Below are positions 28,719-38,220 of a DNA stretch of 64,000 nucleotides, piece by piece. Both the position numbers and the translations under genes were made by a program. Source of the DNA: Bacteroidota bacterium. Lineage in GTDB: Bacteria > Bacteroidota > Bacteroidia > NS11-12g > UBA955. Under the pieces are notes generated by a model that worked only from the letters and a program-made list of their open reading frames with translations, did not search any database and was not told the origin of the DNA. The stretch lies in assembly GCA_030682255.1 (NCBI GenBank), contig JAUXOK010000024.1:62001-126000 (forward strand). The letters run 5' to 3'. How positions within the stretch are numbered: position 1 is the stretch's first letter; each line of letters opens with the position of its first letter.

Positions 28719-29096
28719 CTAAGGCTTCATCCCTGTTTCTATCCAGCAGTTTATTTTTGCCAAAGTTGAACTATCTAATTTTTCGGCTTTTTTAGGCATT
28801 TTGGGATAAAGTCCTTCGTGATTTAAAGAACCCATGAATCTCTTTTTAGGCGCCTCACTAGCCAAACCTTCGTATGTAGACAAATCTATACCATAGGCTT
28901 TTTTAATAGCACTATGACATGTTGCAGCACAATTTTGATTGATAATTGGAGCAATATCTTTTGCATAAGTTATCTCTTCTTTGCATTTTGTGTTTTCGGG
29001 CGCTTTAGACAATTCTTTTTTAGGTTTGCACGACCAAACAAATACCAACATCACAGTAAACAATAAAACAGAATTAAATTTATAAGTATATTTCAT
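28719..29096 (-). CDS. c-type cytochrome-like lipoprotein with CxxxCH motif
   Basis: This 125-residue protein has a lipoprotein signal ending VFVWSC (C23) and a single-haem domain. The haem-binding motif is C56-A-A-T-C60-H61: three residues between the cysteines instead of the usual two. The surroundings (DIAPIINQNCAATCHS) and the late KMP (M100, a candidate distal ligand) fit the small cytochrome domains common in Bacteroidota lipoproteins. Electron-transfer role and partner are unknown. A perfect -7 box ends only 4 bases before the ATG, so the mRNA should be leaderless. Confidence 0.7.
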   Translation of the reverse strand: MKYTYKFNSVLLFTVMLVFVWSCKPKKELSKAPENTKCKEEITYAKDIAPIINQNCAATCHSAIKKAYGIDLSTYEGLASEAPKKRFMGSLNHEGLYPKMPKKAEKLDSSTLAKINCWIETGMKP

Positions 29097-29100
29097 CAGT

Positions 29101-29108
29101 CAAAAATA
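29101..29108 (-). promoter_or_regulatory. -7 element directly before the cytochrome lipoprotein
   Basis: On the minus strand TATTTTTG lies 4 bases before the ATG, with TTTA at the right distance (20 bases) as a near-match -33 box. The predicted start site coincides with the start codon. Confidence 0.5.
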
Positions 29109-29139
29109 AGATTAAATTTCGTTTTTTCTAAATTCTGAT

Positions 29140-31617
29140 TTAAGAAGTGCTTTTGGGAGCCTCAGATAAAATTGTAAAATCTAGTGGATTTTTAACTTTT
29201 TCATTTAACAAAGCCAAATCAAGTACCTCTAGCATATTTTTTACATAATGAAATTTTAAACCCACTAAATAGTTTTGAGGTATATCTTCAACATCTTTTC
29301 TATTGTCTTCGCACATAATGATTTCTTTGATCCCTGATCGCTTAGCCGCTAAAATCTTTTCTTTAATACCACCTACTGGCAATACCCTACCCCTCAAAGT
29401 AATTTCTCCTGTCATAGCTAAAAATGGTTTAATTTTTCTTTGAGTAAATAAAGATGCCAATGATGTCAATATGGTTATACCTGCGCTAGGACCATCCTTT
29501 GGAATAGCACCAGCTGGAAAATGAATGTGAACATCCCATTGACCAAATACTTTGTAATCGATGTTTAAATATTCAGCATGTGCTTTTAAAAAGGTAATAG
29601 CTGTGGTTGCGCTTTCTTTCATAACATCACCCAACTTTCCAGTTAAAGTGATTCCTCCTTTTCCTCTAGTTAAAGTACTTTCAACAAATAATATACTTCC
29701 GCCTACAGGACTCCATGCTAAGCCGGCAACTACACCCGCAACATCATTATCTTGATAAATTTCTTTGTCCATTTTATCTACACCTAAAATTCGTAGCACA
29801 TCATCGTCATTTAAAGATGGTTCATAATTATCAAACATGGCTATTTTCATAGCGTTGTATCTCACCAAAGATGCAATTTTCTTCTCTAAATTTCTAACAC
29901 CACTTTCTCTGGTATATTCTTCAATTAATTTCTCTAAAACTTTATTACTTAATTTAAACTGATCTTTTTTTAACCCATGCAGTAATTTCTGTTTGGGTAT
30001 TAAGTATTTTTGAGCAATTTCAATTTTTTCTTCTACAGTATAACCACTAATTTCTATAACTTCCATTCTATCCAACAAAGCAGGTTGAATGGTGTCTAAA
30101 TTATTAGCTGTGGCAATAAACATCACCTTGCTTAAGTCATAATCTAATTCTAAGAAATTATCGTGAAACGTGCTGTTTTGTTCGGGGTCTAACACTTCAA
30201 GCAATGCAGAGGATGGGTCGCCTCTAAAATCTCTACCAACTTTATCAATTTCATCTAACACAAAAACCGGGTTGCTTGATTTTACTTTTTTAAGATTTTG
30301 AATGATTCTACCTGGCATAGCGCCTATGTAGGTTTTTCTATGTCCTCTTATTTCTGATTCATCATGTAAACCACCCAAAGAAACCCTGACATATTTTCTA
30401 CCTAATGCTTTGGCAATACTTTTACCTAAAGAAGTTTTACCCACACCCGGAGGACCGTATAAACAAATGATAGGACTTTTTAAATCGCCTTTAAGTTTTA
30501 AAACAGCTAAATATTCTAAAATTCTTTGTTTTACTTTTTCTATGCCATAATGATCACTATCTAATACTTTTTGAGCCTTCTTTAAGTCTAAATGATCTTT
30601 TGTAAAATCATTCCAAGGCAATTCCAGTAGAGTTTGAACATAATTTAAGCCAACAGAATAGTCAGGACTAGCAGGATTAGCTCTCATTAATTTGTCTAGT
30701 TCTTTATTAAAAGTTTCTGCAACTTCCTTAGGCCATTTTTTAATACGCCCTTTATCTCTCAGACTTTGAATTTCTTTATCAGGACTGTCTTGGCCTAGCT
30801 CCTCTTGAATGGCTCGAATTTGTTGTTGTAAAAAATATTCCTTTTGTTGTTTATCAATGTCAACTTTAACTTTATTTTGAATTTGATCCTTCAACTTTAA
30901 CATTTGATTTTCATTTATCAAATGTTCAAATACCATATTAGCTCTTTTTTTAAGCGTATGGGTATTTAGTATTTCTTGTTTTTCGTTTATAGAAATATTC
31001 AAATTTGATGCTATAAAACTCACTAAAAAACTATCACTGTCTATGTTTTTTAGAGCAAAATTTGCTTCTGTAGGAATATTTGGAGATAATTGGATGTTTT
31101 CTGAGGCAGTATCTTTGATAGTACTAATTAAAGCTTTTAATTCTTTATCTGGTTTTTCATCTTTATAATCTAGCCCTTTAACATTTGCTTTTAAATATGG
31201 CTCTGTAGAAACTTGTTCGCCTAATTCAATCCTTCTTTTACCCTGAATTATAGCAGTAGTATTGCCATCGGGCATTCTCAAAATTTTGATAATCTGAGCC
31301 ATGGTTCCAATAGGATTTAAATCTTCGATACTTGGCTCTTCTGTATCTGGATTTTTTTGGGCAAAAACACCAATAATTTTATCTGATTTGTTTGCATCCT
31401 TAATTAATTTAATCGATTTATCTCTTCCAACTGTGATAGGAAACACCACACCCGGAAACAAGACAGTATTTCTAATCGGTAAAATTGGCAGACTATCAGG
31501 CACAATCATTTTATTACTCTCTTTTTCTTCTTGTTGAGAAAACAAAGGAAACAAGTCGCCACCCTCAGAATCATCTTGCTCCATGCCACCGCCAAATATA
31601 AGTTTATTAAAATCCAT
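29140..31617 (-). CDS. lon: ATP-dependent Lon protease
   Basis: Lon degrades misfolded and regulatory proteins. The 825-residue protein has the N-terminal substrate domain (LPILPIRNTVLFPGVVFPI), a AAA+ module with GPPGVGKTS (Walker A) and FVLDEIDKVGRD (Walker B), and the C-terminal protease domain. The catalytic serine is S711 in PKDGPSAG, with the partner lysine in VGGIKEKILAAKRSG. It is full length. An extra 30-residue acidic N-terminal segment precedes the domain, common in Bacteroidota. No recognisable heat-shock operator was seen upstream. Confidence 0.98.
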   Translation of the reverse strand: MDFNKLIFGGGMEQDDSEGGDLFPLFSQQEEKESNKMIVPDSLPILPIRNTVLFPGVVFPITVGRDKSIKLIKDANKSDKIIGVFAQKNPDTEEPSIEDLNPIGTMAQIIKILRMPDGNTTAIIQGKRRIELGEQVSTEPYLKANVKGLDYKDEKPDKELKALISTIKDTASENIQLSPNIPTEANFALKNIDSDSFLVSFIASNLNISINEKQEILNTHTLKKRANMVFEHLINENQMLKLKDQIQNKVKVDIDKQQKEYFLQQQIRAIQEELGQDSPDKEIQSLRDKGRIKKWPKEVAETFNKELDKLMRANPASPDYSVGLNYVQTLLELPWNDFTKDHLDLKKAQKVLDSDHYGIEKVKQRILEYLAVLKLKGDLKSPIICLYGPPGVGKTSLGKSIAKALGRKYVRVSLGGLHDESEIRGHRKTYIGAMPGRIIQNLKKVKSSNPVFVLDEIDKVGRDFRGDPSSALLEVLDPEQNSTFHDNFLELDYDLSKVMFIATANNLDTIQPALLDRMEVIEISGYTVEEKIEIAQKYLIPKQKLLHGLKKDQFKLSNKVLEKLIEEYTRESGVRNLEKKIASLVRYNAMKIAMFDNYEPSLNDDDVLRILGVDKMDKEIYQDNDVAGVVAGLAWSPVGGSILFVESTLTRGKGGITLTGKLGDVMKESATTAITFLKAHAEYLNIDYKVFGQWDVHIHFPAGAIPKDGPSAGITILTSLASLFTQRKIKPFLAMTGEITLRGRVLPVGGIKEKILAAKRSGIKEIIMCEDNRKDVEDIPQNYLVGLKFHYVKNMLEVLDLALLNEKVKNPLDFTILSEAPKSTS

Positions 31618-31717
31618 TTTTTATTATTGTTTATATTAATCAATTGATGTGCCACATGAGATTTTCATGACAAAATGGACATCTAATTTAATTGAGAATA
31701 TTATATTGATATAATAA

Positions 31718-32413
31718 TCAATTGTTAACTTCTATAAATCTCTCTATGTCAATTTCTTTACCCATGACTATGATTTCATCATTTTCATAAATAATTGTTG
31801 ATGGTAAAACTACCCCGAGTAAATGACGTTCTTTTTCAATTTTACCTTTTTTGTCTATTTCAAACAATCTTTTAACTGTAATTAATGTTAAATTAAATGA
31901 ACTTTCAAATTCAATATCTGCTATTGTTTTGTTCCATATTTTTTTAGGAGCATTTATCTCTGCAATTTCATAACCATCGGGCAATTGCAAAAAGGTTTTT
32001 ACACTAGGGTGAATCAATCTTTCTGCCACCAATATACCCACTTCCTCTTCTGGTGATAGCGTTTCCATAACACCGAGTTTCTCCAAAATCAACTTTTGAT
32101 GAGCCGACCCAGCCCTGGCAATGATACGTTTAATTTTTAACTCCAAAAGATTTACAACGGTTAAAACTAATGCTTCAAAATTTTCACCAATAGCAACTAC
32201 AACCGCATCCATCTCATCAATCTTAAAACTTTTAAGTGCTTTTAAATCTGTTGCATCAAGTGTTATAGCTAATGCAACTTCTTCTTTAAGTGCTTCTACT
32301 CTTTCTTCGGCATCGTCAATTGCTACAACCTCAGCTCCTCTTCTTGCCAATTGACGGGCTATTTTGCCCCCAAATCTTCCCAAGCCTATCACTGCAAATC
32401 TAGATTTAATCAT
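31718..32413 (-). CDS. TrkA/KtrA-type potassium uptake regulatory protein
   Basis: This 231-residue protein has an RCK N-terminal Rossmann domain (VIGLGRFGGKIARQLARRGAEVVAID, read in two parts as GLGRFGG and VVAIDDAEE) and a C-terminal RCK_C ligand domain (about 145-231). Such proteins gate TrkH/KtrB potassium channels in response to nucleotides. No trkH or ktrB gene lies within this window, so its channel partner must be encoded elsewhere. It has its own promoter and stands alone, 100 bases from lon. Confidence 0.88.
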   Translation of the reverse strand: MIKSRFAVIGLGRFGGKIARQLARRGAEVVAIDDAEERVEALKEEVALAITLDATDLKALKSFKIDEMDAVVVAIGENFEALVLTVVNLLELKIKRIIARAGSAHQKLILEKLGVMETLSPEEEVGILVAERLIHPSVKTFLQLPDGYEIAEINAPKKIWNKTIADIEFESSFNLTLITVKRLFEIDKKGKIEKERHLLGVVLPSTIIYENDEIIVMGKEIDIERFIEVNN

Positions 32414-32444
32414 TTTTTAAAAAATATGGTGTTTTATTACCCCT

Positions 32445-32452
32445 CAAACTTA
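32445..32452 (-). promoter_or_regulatory. -7 element of the TrkA-type gene
   Basis: TAAGTTTG on the minus strand is an exact TAnnTTTG element, 31 bases before the start at 32413. The -33 position is only AT-rich. Confidence 0.4.
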
Positions 32453-32519
32453 AAAAAAATTTGACACTTAGAAATGTTTTTTTTTCAATATTTTATTTAT
32501 TATTGCTTTCAACTACTAA

Positions 32520-33341
32520 ATGACAAAAAAACTTCTGGTTTTCACTCTTTTTATGATAAACTTTAGGCTTTTTGGCCTTGGCTATTATCCCACAATTGGC
32601 GCCCATGCGGCTGGCTTAGGCGGTTCTGGTTTACTAATTCAAAATGCATTTTGTGCCTCAAACAATCCGTCATTAATGCCTTGGCAAAAAAACGCTAGTT
32701 TAGGTTTTGCATATAACAATCAATTTTTATTATCAGATGTCAATCAAAGTCATTTAAGTTTTGTGTTGCCATTTAAACATTTTGGTTATGGATTAAAATG
32801 TTCTTCCTTTGGAAATAATATCCTTAAAGATCAATTAATTGGAGCTAGTGTTGCTCATGAGTTTCACCCAGATTTTTCATTTGGGGCTGGTATAAATTAT
32901 CATTTTTTTTCAATAAGGAACTACGGTTCAAACCAAACCACAACTTTTGATTTTTCTTTAGCCGCCAATATCAACAGTAAACTTAAAAGCAGTTTCATGG
33001 TTTTTAATCCTTTTGCACGAAAATTCAGAGACATACAAGATGAGAGAATGACTAGAACATTTAGATTTGGAATCAAATACTCTATAAACGACAAAGTATT
33101 TATTGTTAGCGAAATAGAGAAAAACCATATCTACAAAACCAATCTCAAAACAGGTATAAACTATGACTATAACAAACAATTTTCATTTCGATGTGGCATT
33201 TCAACTTTGCAACCTAATATGTCTTTTGGCATAGGTTTTAAGAAAAAAAACATCCAAATAGAAACAGCTCATACCTATCAATTAAACTTAGGATTAAGCA
33301 ATCAACTTAGCTTTATTTATCATTTTGCTAGCAAAAATTAA
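32520..33341 (+). CDS. PorV/PorQ-like outer-membrane barrel protein
   Basis: The protein (273 residues) has a signal peptide and then GAHAAGLGGSGLLIQNAFCASNNPSLMPW, read as GAHAAGLGG and NNPSLMPW. This is the hallmark plug-like N-terminus of the FadL-related PorV/PorQ/UPF0164 barrels of Bacteroidota. The rest alternates beta strands with aromatic girdles. Some relatives act in type IX secretion, but this one has no such neighbours. Its end overlaps the next gene by 17 bases, so the two are tightly coupled. The role is inferred from fold only. Confidence 0.65.
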   Translation: MTKKLLVFTLFMINFRLFGLGYYPTIGAHAAGLGGSGLLIQNAFCASNNPSLMPWQKNASLGFAYNNQFLLSDVNQSHLSFVLPFKHFGYGLKCSSFGNNILKDQLIGASVAHEFHPDFSFGAGINYHFFSIRNYGSNQTTTFDFSLAANINSKLKSSFMVFNPFARKFRDIQDERMTRTFRFGIKYSINDKVFIVSEIEKNHIYKTNLKTGINYDYNKQFSFRCGISTLQPNMSFGIGFKKKNIQIETAHTYQLNLGLSNQLSFIYHFASKN

Positions 33342-35355
33342 TTTAATACTTGCTATATTACTAATCTGTATTTCTATTGATATACAGGCTCAAAACAAAG
33401 AATTTGACATAATCAGAGATGTCATTGAAAAATACATTGACAACATAGAAAGTGAGGTAGATTATAATGATTTGTACGACCAAATAGAATATCTTTACAA
33501 AAACCCCATCTATATAAACCGTTCAAACTATAACGAACTTCTTAAGATACCATTACTAACACCTCAAAAAGCTCAAGCAATCTTAAATCACATCAACACA
33601 TATGGACCTTTAAAAAACATATACGAACTGCAAGTTATTGAATCTTTGGATTTTGAATTAATTTTGATTCTACAATATTTTATTAGAACTGATTATACCC
33701 CTCCCATTTTTGATAAAAAAAATTTCTGGAAAAATTCAACCCATGAAATAGTTATACAAAACAACCGAAGACTTGAAAATTCAGTTGGATATAGTTTGCC
33801 CGATTCAAATAAAAACAAATTTTTGGGCGATCCAAATAAACTTTCAGTGAGATATCGCTGTCAAATCAATCCATACTTAAACATAGGTATTCAAGGAGAA
33901 AAAGATGATGGTGAAACCTTTTCTAATGGCTTCTTGTCTGGATTTGTTAATTTAAAAAAATATGGTGCTATACAGCAATTAATCATTGGTGATTTTCAGG
34001 CTGCATTTGGACAAGGTTTAACTTTTGGAAGTGGATTGGCATTTGGCAAATCACCATATGTTTTAAATACCATGCGCCTTCAGAATGGAATAAGAGTGTC
34101 ACGTTCATTCAACGAAAATGAATTTTTAAGAGGAATAGGTACAACAATTAAAATTCATCCAAACCTTATGATAACAGGTTTTTATTCTAACAAAAAAATT
34201 GATGCCTCTACTAAAAATGATTCAATAGCAGGCGATGGTTTTAGTAGCCTTGTCAATACAGGTAATTATCGAAACTTAACTGAACTTAACAAAAAAGGAT
34301 TGTTGGGCAGACAAATAATGGGCAGCAATATTTCGATGCAATTAAAAAACCTCAAATTTGGCTTTACTAGCGTTTATACTTCATATGACAAAACACCTTT
34401 AATAGATTCAAAAAAATCATATCGTGCCTTTTATTCCAACGAAAAAGAACATTTTAACTTAGGTTTAGATTACCAATACCTTTTTAAAAATATTCTTTTG
34501 TATGGCGAATTTTCAAGTAACAAACAGATAAATAGCTTGTCTTACATTAATGGCATTTTAATATCATTGGATAAAAACCTTGAAATAAATATTCTTCACA
34601 GAAACTATCAAAAAGACTATCAAACTACTTTCACTAATGCCATAGGTGAATCGGTAGACAACAGAAATGAAAAAGCAATTTACACCGGATTATCACTTAA
34701 ACCATATAGAAATTACAGCATCAATGCATACGCAGATTTTTATCAATTTGACTGGTTAAAATACTTGATAGACGCACCATCTAAAGGTAGAGATATGATG
34801 ATTGAATTGCAATATCAAAAGCGCAAGAAATACTTGTGGTATATCAGATATAGAAAAGAAGAGAAAGAAAAAAACATTGGTTCAACCGACAATATCCGAG
34901 GCTTAACATTACACAACAGAGAAATCATCAGGTTTCATTTAGAAAACATTGTATCAAAAAATATCACTTTAAAAAACCGATTTGAGCAAACTTTTTATAA
35001 CATTGCAATGAATAAAAAATCAACAGGGTTATTAATTTTTCAAGATTTAATTATCAAAACAAATAAAAACCATAGTATCATTGCAAGGTATATGTATTTT
35101 GAATCAGAAGATTATAATAGCAGAGTTTATGCCTTCGAGAATGATTTACTATATACGTTTTCTGTTCCCGCTTTTCAAAACAAAGGCACCCGTTTTTATA
35201 TTATGAGCAAAATAAAACTAAACAAATCATGTACACTTTGGTTAAGATATTCTAAAACATTTTATGACAACATAGAATCAATAGGTAGTTCTTATGATCA
35301 AATCAACAACCATCAACTTACAAATATTAGCTTCCAACTATCATGTCATATTTAA
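33325..35355 (+). CDS. Outer-membrane beta-barrel protein with N-terminal helix-hairpin-helix domain
   Basis: The start is a TTG overlapping the previous gene; no ATG lies before the signal peptide (KINLILAILLICISIDIQAQ). Residues about 60-118 resemble a ComEA-type helix-hairpin-helix domain: IYINRSNYNELLKIPLLTP, then QKAQAILNHINTYGPLKNIYEL. HhH domains of this type usually bind double-stranded DNA. The remaining 550 residues (from about 130) are aromatic-rich beta strands of an outer-membrane barrel, ending in HQLTNISFQLSCHI. The combination suggests a barrel with a periplasmic DNA-binding-like domain. Function is not known. pdxJ overlaps its end by 13 bases. Confidence 0.75.
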   Translation: MLAKINLILAILLICISIDIQAQNKEFDIIRDVIEKYIDNIESEVDYNDLYDQIEYLYKNPIYINRSNYNELLKIPLLTPQKAQAILNHINTYGPLKNIYELQVIESLDFELILILQYFIRTDYTPPIFDKKNFWKNSTHEIVIQNNRRLENSVGYSLPDSNKNKFLGDPNKLSVRYRCQINPYLNIGIQGEKDDGETFSNGFLSGFVNLKKYGAIQQLIIGDFQAAFGQGLTFGSGLAFGKSPYVLNTMRLQNGIRVSRSFNENEFLRGIGTTIKIHPNLMITGFYSNKKIDASTKNDSIAGDGFSSLVNTGNYRNLTELNKKGLLGRQIMGSNISMQLKNLKFGFTSVYTSYDKTPLIDSKKSYRAFYSNEKEHFNLGLDYQYLFKNILLYGEFSSNKQINSLSYINGILISLDKNLEINILHRNYQKDYQTTFTNAIGESVDNRNEKAIYTGLSLKPYRNYSINAYADFYQFDWLKYLIDAPSKGRDMMIELQYQKRKKYLWYIRYRKEEKEKNIGSTDNIRGLTLHNREIIRFHLENIVSKNITLKNRFEQTFYNIAMNKKSTGLLIFQDLIIKTNKNHSIIARYMYFESEDYNSRVYAFENDLLYTFSVPAFQNKGTRFYIMSKIKLNKSCTLWLRYSKTFYDNIESIGSSYDQINNHQLTNISFQLSCHI

Positions 35356-36071
35356 ACAAAACCAAACTAAGCGTTAATATTAACAAACTAGCTACAATTC
35401 GCAATGCTCGAGGTGGCAATAATCCTGATTTAATTGTTTTTGCCCAAAAAATTGAATCATACGGTGCTGATGGCATTACCATTCATCCTCGTCCTGACCA
35501 AAGACATATAACGTTCAAGGATGTTTATGATTTAAAAAAAGTTGTAAAAACAGAATTTAACATTGAGGGATTTCCAAGCCCAGAATTTATTAAAATGGTT
35601 ATAGAAATAAAACCAGAACAAGTTACCCTTGTTCCCGACAAACCTGAAGCACTTACTAGCAATAATGGTTGGGATACTAAAACTCATTTTTCATTTCTAA
35701 GAGATATTATTAACAAACTTAAAAAAGCAGAAATTAGAACCAGTATTTTCCTAAACCCTGATGAAACTTTGATTGAAAGCGCCAAAGAAACAGGAACTGA
35801 CAGAATAGAACTTTATACTGAACATTATGCCAAAGAATTTTTAACAAACAGAGCAATTGCAATTGAGTCCTATATAAAAACAGCTCAAAAAGCACATACA
35901 TTTGATTTGGGTGTTAATGCTGGTCATGACTTAGACTTAAACAATCTTCAATATTTTGCGCAAAACATTCCTAATCTTGATGAAGTAAGTATTGGACATG
36001 CATTAATTTGTGATGCGTTGGAATATGGCATGAGCAATACTATTAAGATGTATTTAAATCAACTTTATTGA
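35343..36071 (+). CDS. pdxJ: Pyridoxine 5'-phosphate synthase
   Basis: PdxJ closes the pyridoxine ring from 1-deoxyxylulose 5-phosphate and 3-amino-2-oxopropyl phosphate in the DXP-dependent vitamin B6 pathway. The 242-residue TIM barrel shows the family signatures VNINKLATIRNARGGNNPD, GADGITIHPRPDQRHI and the late GHDLDLNNL and SIGHALI. The ATG lies inside the barrel gene's last codons (13-base overlap), indicating translational coupling. No other B6 gene is nearby. The gene converges with the glycosyltransferase operon without an obvious terminator. Confidence 0.97.
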   Translation: MSYLNKTKLSVNINKLATIRNARGGNNPDLIVFAQKIESYGADGITIHPRPDQRHITFKDVYDLKKVVKTEFNIEGFPSPEFIKMVIEIKPEQVTLVPDKPEALTSNNGWDTKTHFSFLRDIINKLKKAEIRTSIFLNPDETLIESAKETGTDRIELYTEHYAKEFLTNRAIAIESYIKTAQKAHTFDLGVNAGHDLDLNNLQYFAQNIPNLDEVSIGHALICDALEYGMSNTIKMYLNQLY

Positions 36072-36102
36072 ATAAAAAAATAGTATTACAAAAACAATAA
36101 CA

Positions 36103-38220
36103 TCATAATTTGAAAACATTAGAAATATGATGAATAATTTCTTCTCTATTGTGAAATTTATCAACAAACGAGGGGCCATTTTTTCCAAGTTCTAAAATTT
36201 CATTATAGTGATTTAGTAATAAAAATTTAATAGCATCAGAATCGTCCTCATCTCCTTTTACATCATATAATTTTCCGAAATTTCCATTTTGAATTTGTTC
36301 TCTAAATCCTACAATATTAGAGGCTATAATTGGCAATCCAACAAAGGCTGCTTCAATTCCAACTAATGGATAACCTTCGTATTTACTTGGAAAAACGGCT
36401 ATATCAAACATAGGCAAAACACTCTCTGGCTTAGTAGTTGAACCTATATAAGTTAAATTATTTAATCGATTCATTAATGGCAGCATTTCTGGCAACATTT
36501 CACCTTGTCCTGCCATTACAAAATGATAATCGGTGTTAGATTGCATTTTTTCTACAACTTTCAAAAATACATCTGGTTTTTTTTGTTCTTGAAAGCGACC
36601 AATAAAACCTATAATTTTCTTATTACAATCAATTTTATTTTGAATAAGCAATTCATTTCTTTTAAAATTATTATTTGTAAAAGCTGAATAATTAATCATA
36701 TTGTATATAACGTCAATTTTAGAAGGTCTTTCTTTGTATTTTTTAATTAATACTTCTTTCCAAAAATCGCTTGTTACAATTCTTCTATCTATAAAATCTT
36801 GAAATTGATAGGCAGCCTCAAACCAACCGTTATCATCAAAATCTTCGCAGTGTAGTAAATCATAGATAACCGTGTTAGGGAATTTCTCTTTAATTAATGG
36901 ACTAAGAATATAAAGCAACGGATTGCTCATGTTTAAAATTACTTTGGGCTTTTCATTCTTAATGATATGCCACAAAGCTAACAACTGAGGATATGGACCA
37001 TCTGCCACATCACACAAAGCATATTGTTGATTAGACAAACTGGCAAATTTTGATTTTAATGCTTTTGCTTCGTTATTGCCATTTACTACTACGTCTACAA
37101 CATTGTAATTGTGATTTTTTAAAACATCAAGATAATCATATAAAATGCTTTCAGCGCCACCAACATGCCACCAAAAATGAGTGCATAATACAGTTTGATT
37201 TAATTTATTTACAACCTTAGTTGAATGACCAAAATCAAGTTTGAAACCTTGTTTAAATCCAGCCATTTTATGCGCTTTAGTGAATTTTACATCTGAACTG
37301 GCTTTACTTTTAATAAATAACTTAGGAGCAAACAAAAAATAAAATATGTCCTTTATGCTAATATTAACAGGTGCTCTTTTTAACAATAGTTGTGAAATCT
37401 TTCTTATAATTTTATAAACCAAACCATTTTTGATATTGTATTTAAAATTATGATTATTAAAATTATTTTGTGATTTTTTGATACCAAAAACACTTTGCCA
37501 ATTTTTACGATATGCAAGTAATGTTGATAAATTGCCTTCATCTTCACTTCTAGTTATAAGTGAACTTATATTTTGCCTGTAATTAAAAATTACTTTTTTA
37601 ATTGGCACTCCAAAATAACCTTTCCCTATAGCTCTTTGCCAAAAATCCCAATCTTCAAATAATTTAATTCCCTGAGCAATATGAATTGTTTTTTGACCAT
37701 TTAATTTTAGCCACATATCTCTTCTTAATGGCGAAACTGCAACAAGATAGTTTTGTAGAAATAAATTTTTAGCTGAAAAATCTGGTGCAAAATCTGTTTT
37801 ATTTTTATATCCAAACTTTCGAACACTGGGATATACCCATGAAGCATTTGGATAAGCTGCAAATGCTAAATCTGATAAAAGAAGAAAATCCGGCTCTATG
37901 GTATCATCGCTATCTAAGCAAACTAAATACTTACCTGTTGCTTTTCTTGCTCCAATGTTTCTAGTTTCTGCTAGCCACATATTTTGGGAATTATTAATTA
38001 CATCAATTGATTTATTTTTGTAAACACAAGTTGCATTAAGTTGGTTAATTAATGTTATTGTATTTGAATCTGTAGAACAATCATTGATGATAATGATTTC
38101 AATTTTCGATAAATCAAAGTTTTGATTTATTATAGAATCTAAAGTTTCTATGAGAAAATCTCCAGTGTTAAAAACAGGAATTATAAAACTAAATAAAATC
38201 TCTCTAGGTTGTTCAGACAT
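36103..38220 (-). CDS. Two-domain glycosyltransferase (GT2-GT4 fusion)
   Basis: The 705-residue protein joins two glycosyltransferases. The N-terminal GT2 (GT-A) domain, residues about 8-230, has FIIPVFNTGDFLIETLDSI and the DSDD metal motif. A linker of about 100 residues follows, then a GT4 (GT-B) domain, about 345-700, with THFWWHVGGAES, GRFQEQKKPDVF and PSKYEGYPLVGIEAA. Both catalytic cores look intact, so it could add two sugars in sequence. It overlaps the preceding glycosyltransferase by 8 bases and is the last gene of an export operon. Donor and acceptor sugars cannot be inferred. Confidence 0.85.
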   Translation of the reverse strand: MSEQPREILFSFIIPVFNTGDFLIETLDSIINQNFDLSKIEIIIINDCSTDSNTITLINQLNATCVYKNKSIDVINNSQNMWLAETRNIGARKATGKYLVCLDSDDTIEPDFLLLSDLAFAAYPNASWVYPSVRKFGYKNKTDFAPDFSAKNLFLQNYLVAVSPLRRDMWLKLNGQKTIHIAQGIKLFEDWDFWQRAIGKGYFGVPIKKVIFNYRQNISSLITRSEDEGNLSTLLAYRKNWQSVFGIKKSQNNFNNHNFKYNIKNGLVYKIIRKISQLLLKRAPVNISIKDIFYFLFAPKLFIKSKASSDVKFTKAHKMAGFKQGFKLDFGHSTKVVNKLNQTVLCTHFWWHVGGAESILYDYLDVLKNHNYNVVDVVVNGNNEAKALKSKFASLSNQQYALCDVADGPYPQLLALWHIIKNEKPKVILNMSNPLLYILSPLIKEKFPNTVIYDLLHCEDFDDNGWFEAAYQFQDFIDRRIVTSDFWKEVLIKKYKERPSKIDVIYNMINYSAFTNNNFKRNELLIQNKIDCNKKIIGFIGRFQEQKKPDVFLKVVEKMQSNTDYHFVMAGQGEMLPEMLPLMNRLNNLTYIGSTTKPESVLPMFDIAVFPSKYEGYPLVGIEAAFVGLPIIASNIVGFREQIQNGNFGKLYDVKGDEDDSDAIKFLLLNHYNEILELGKNGPSFVDKFHNREEIIHHISNVFKL

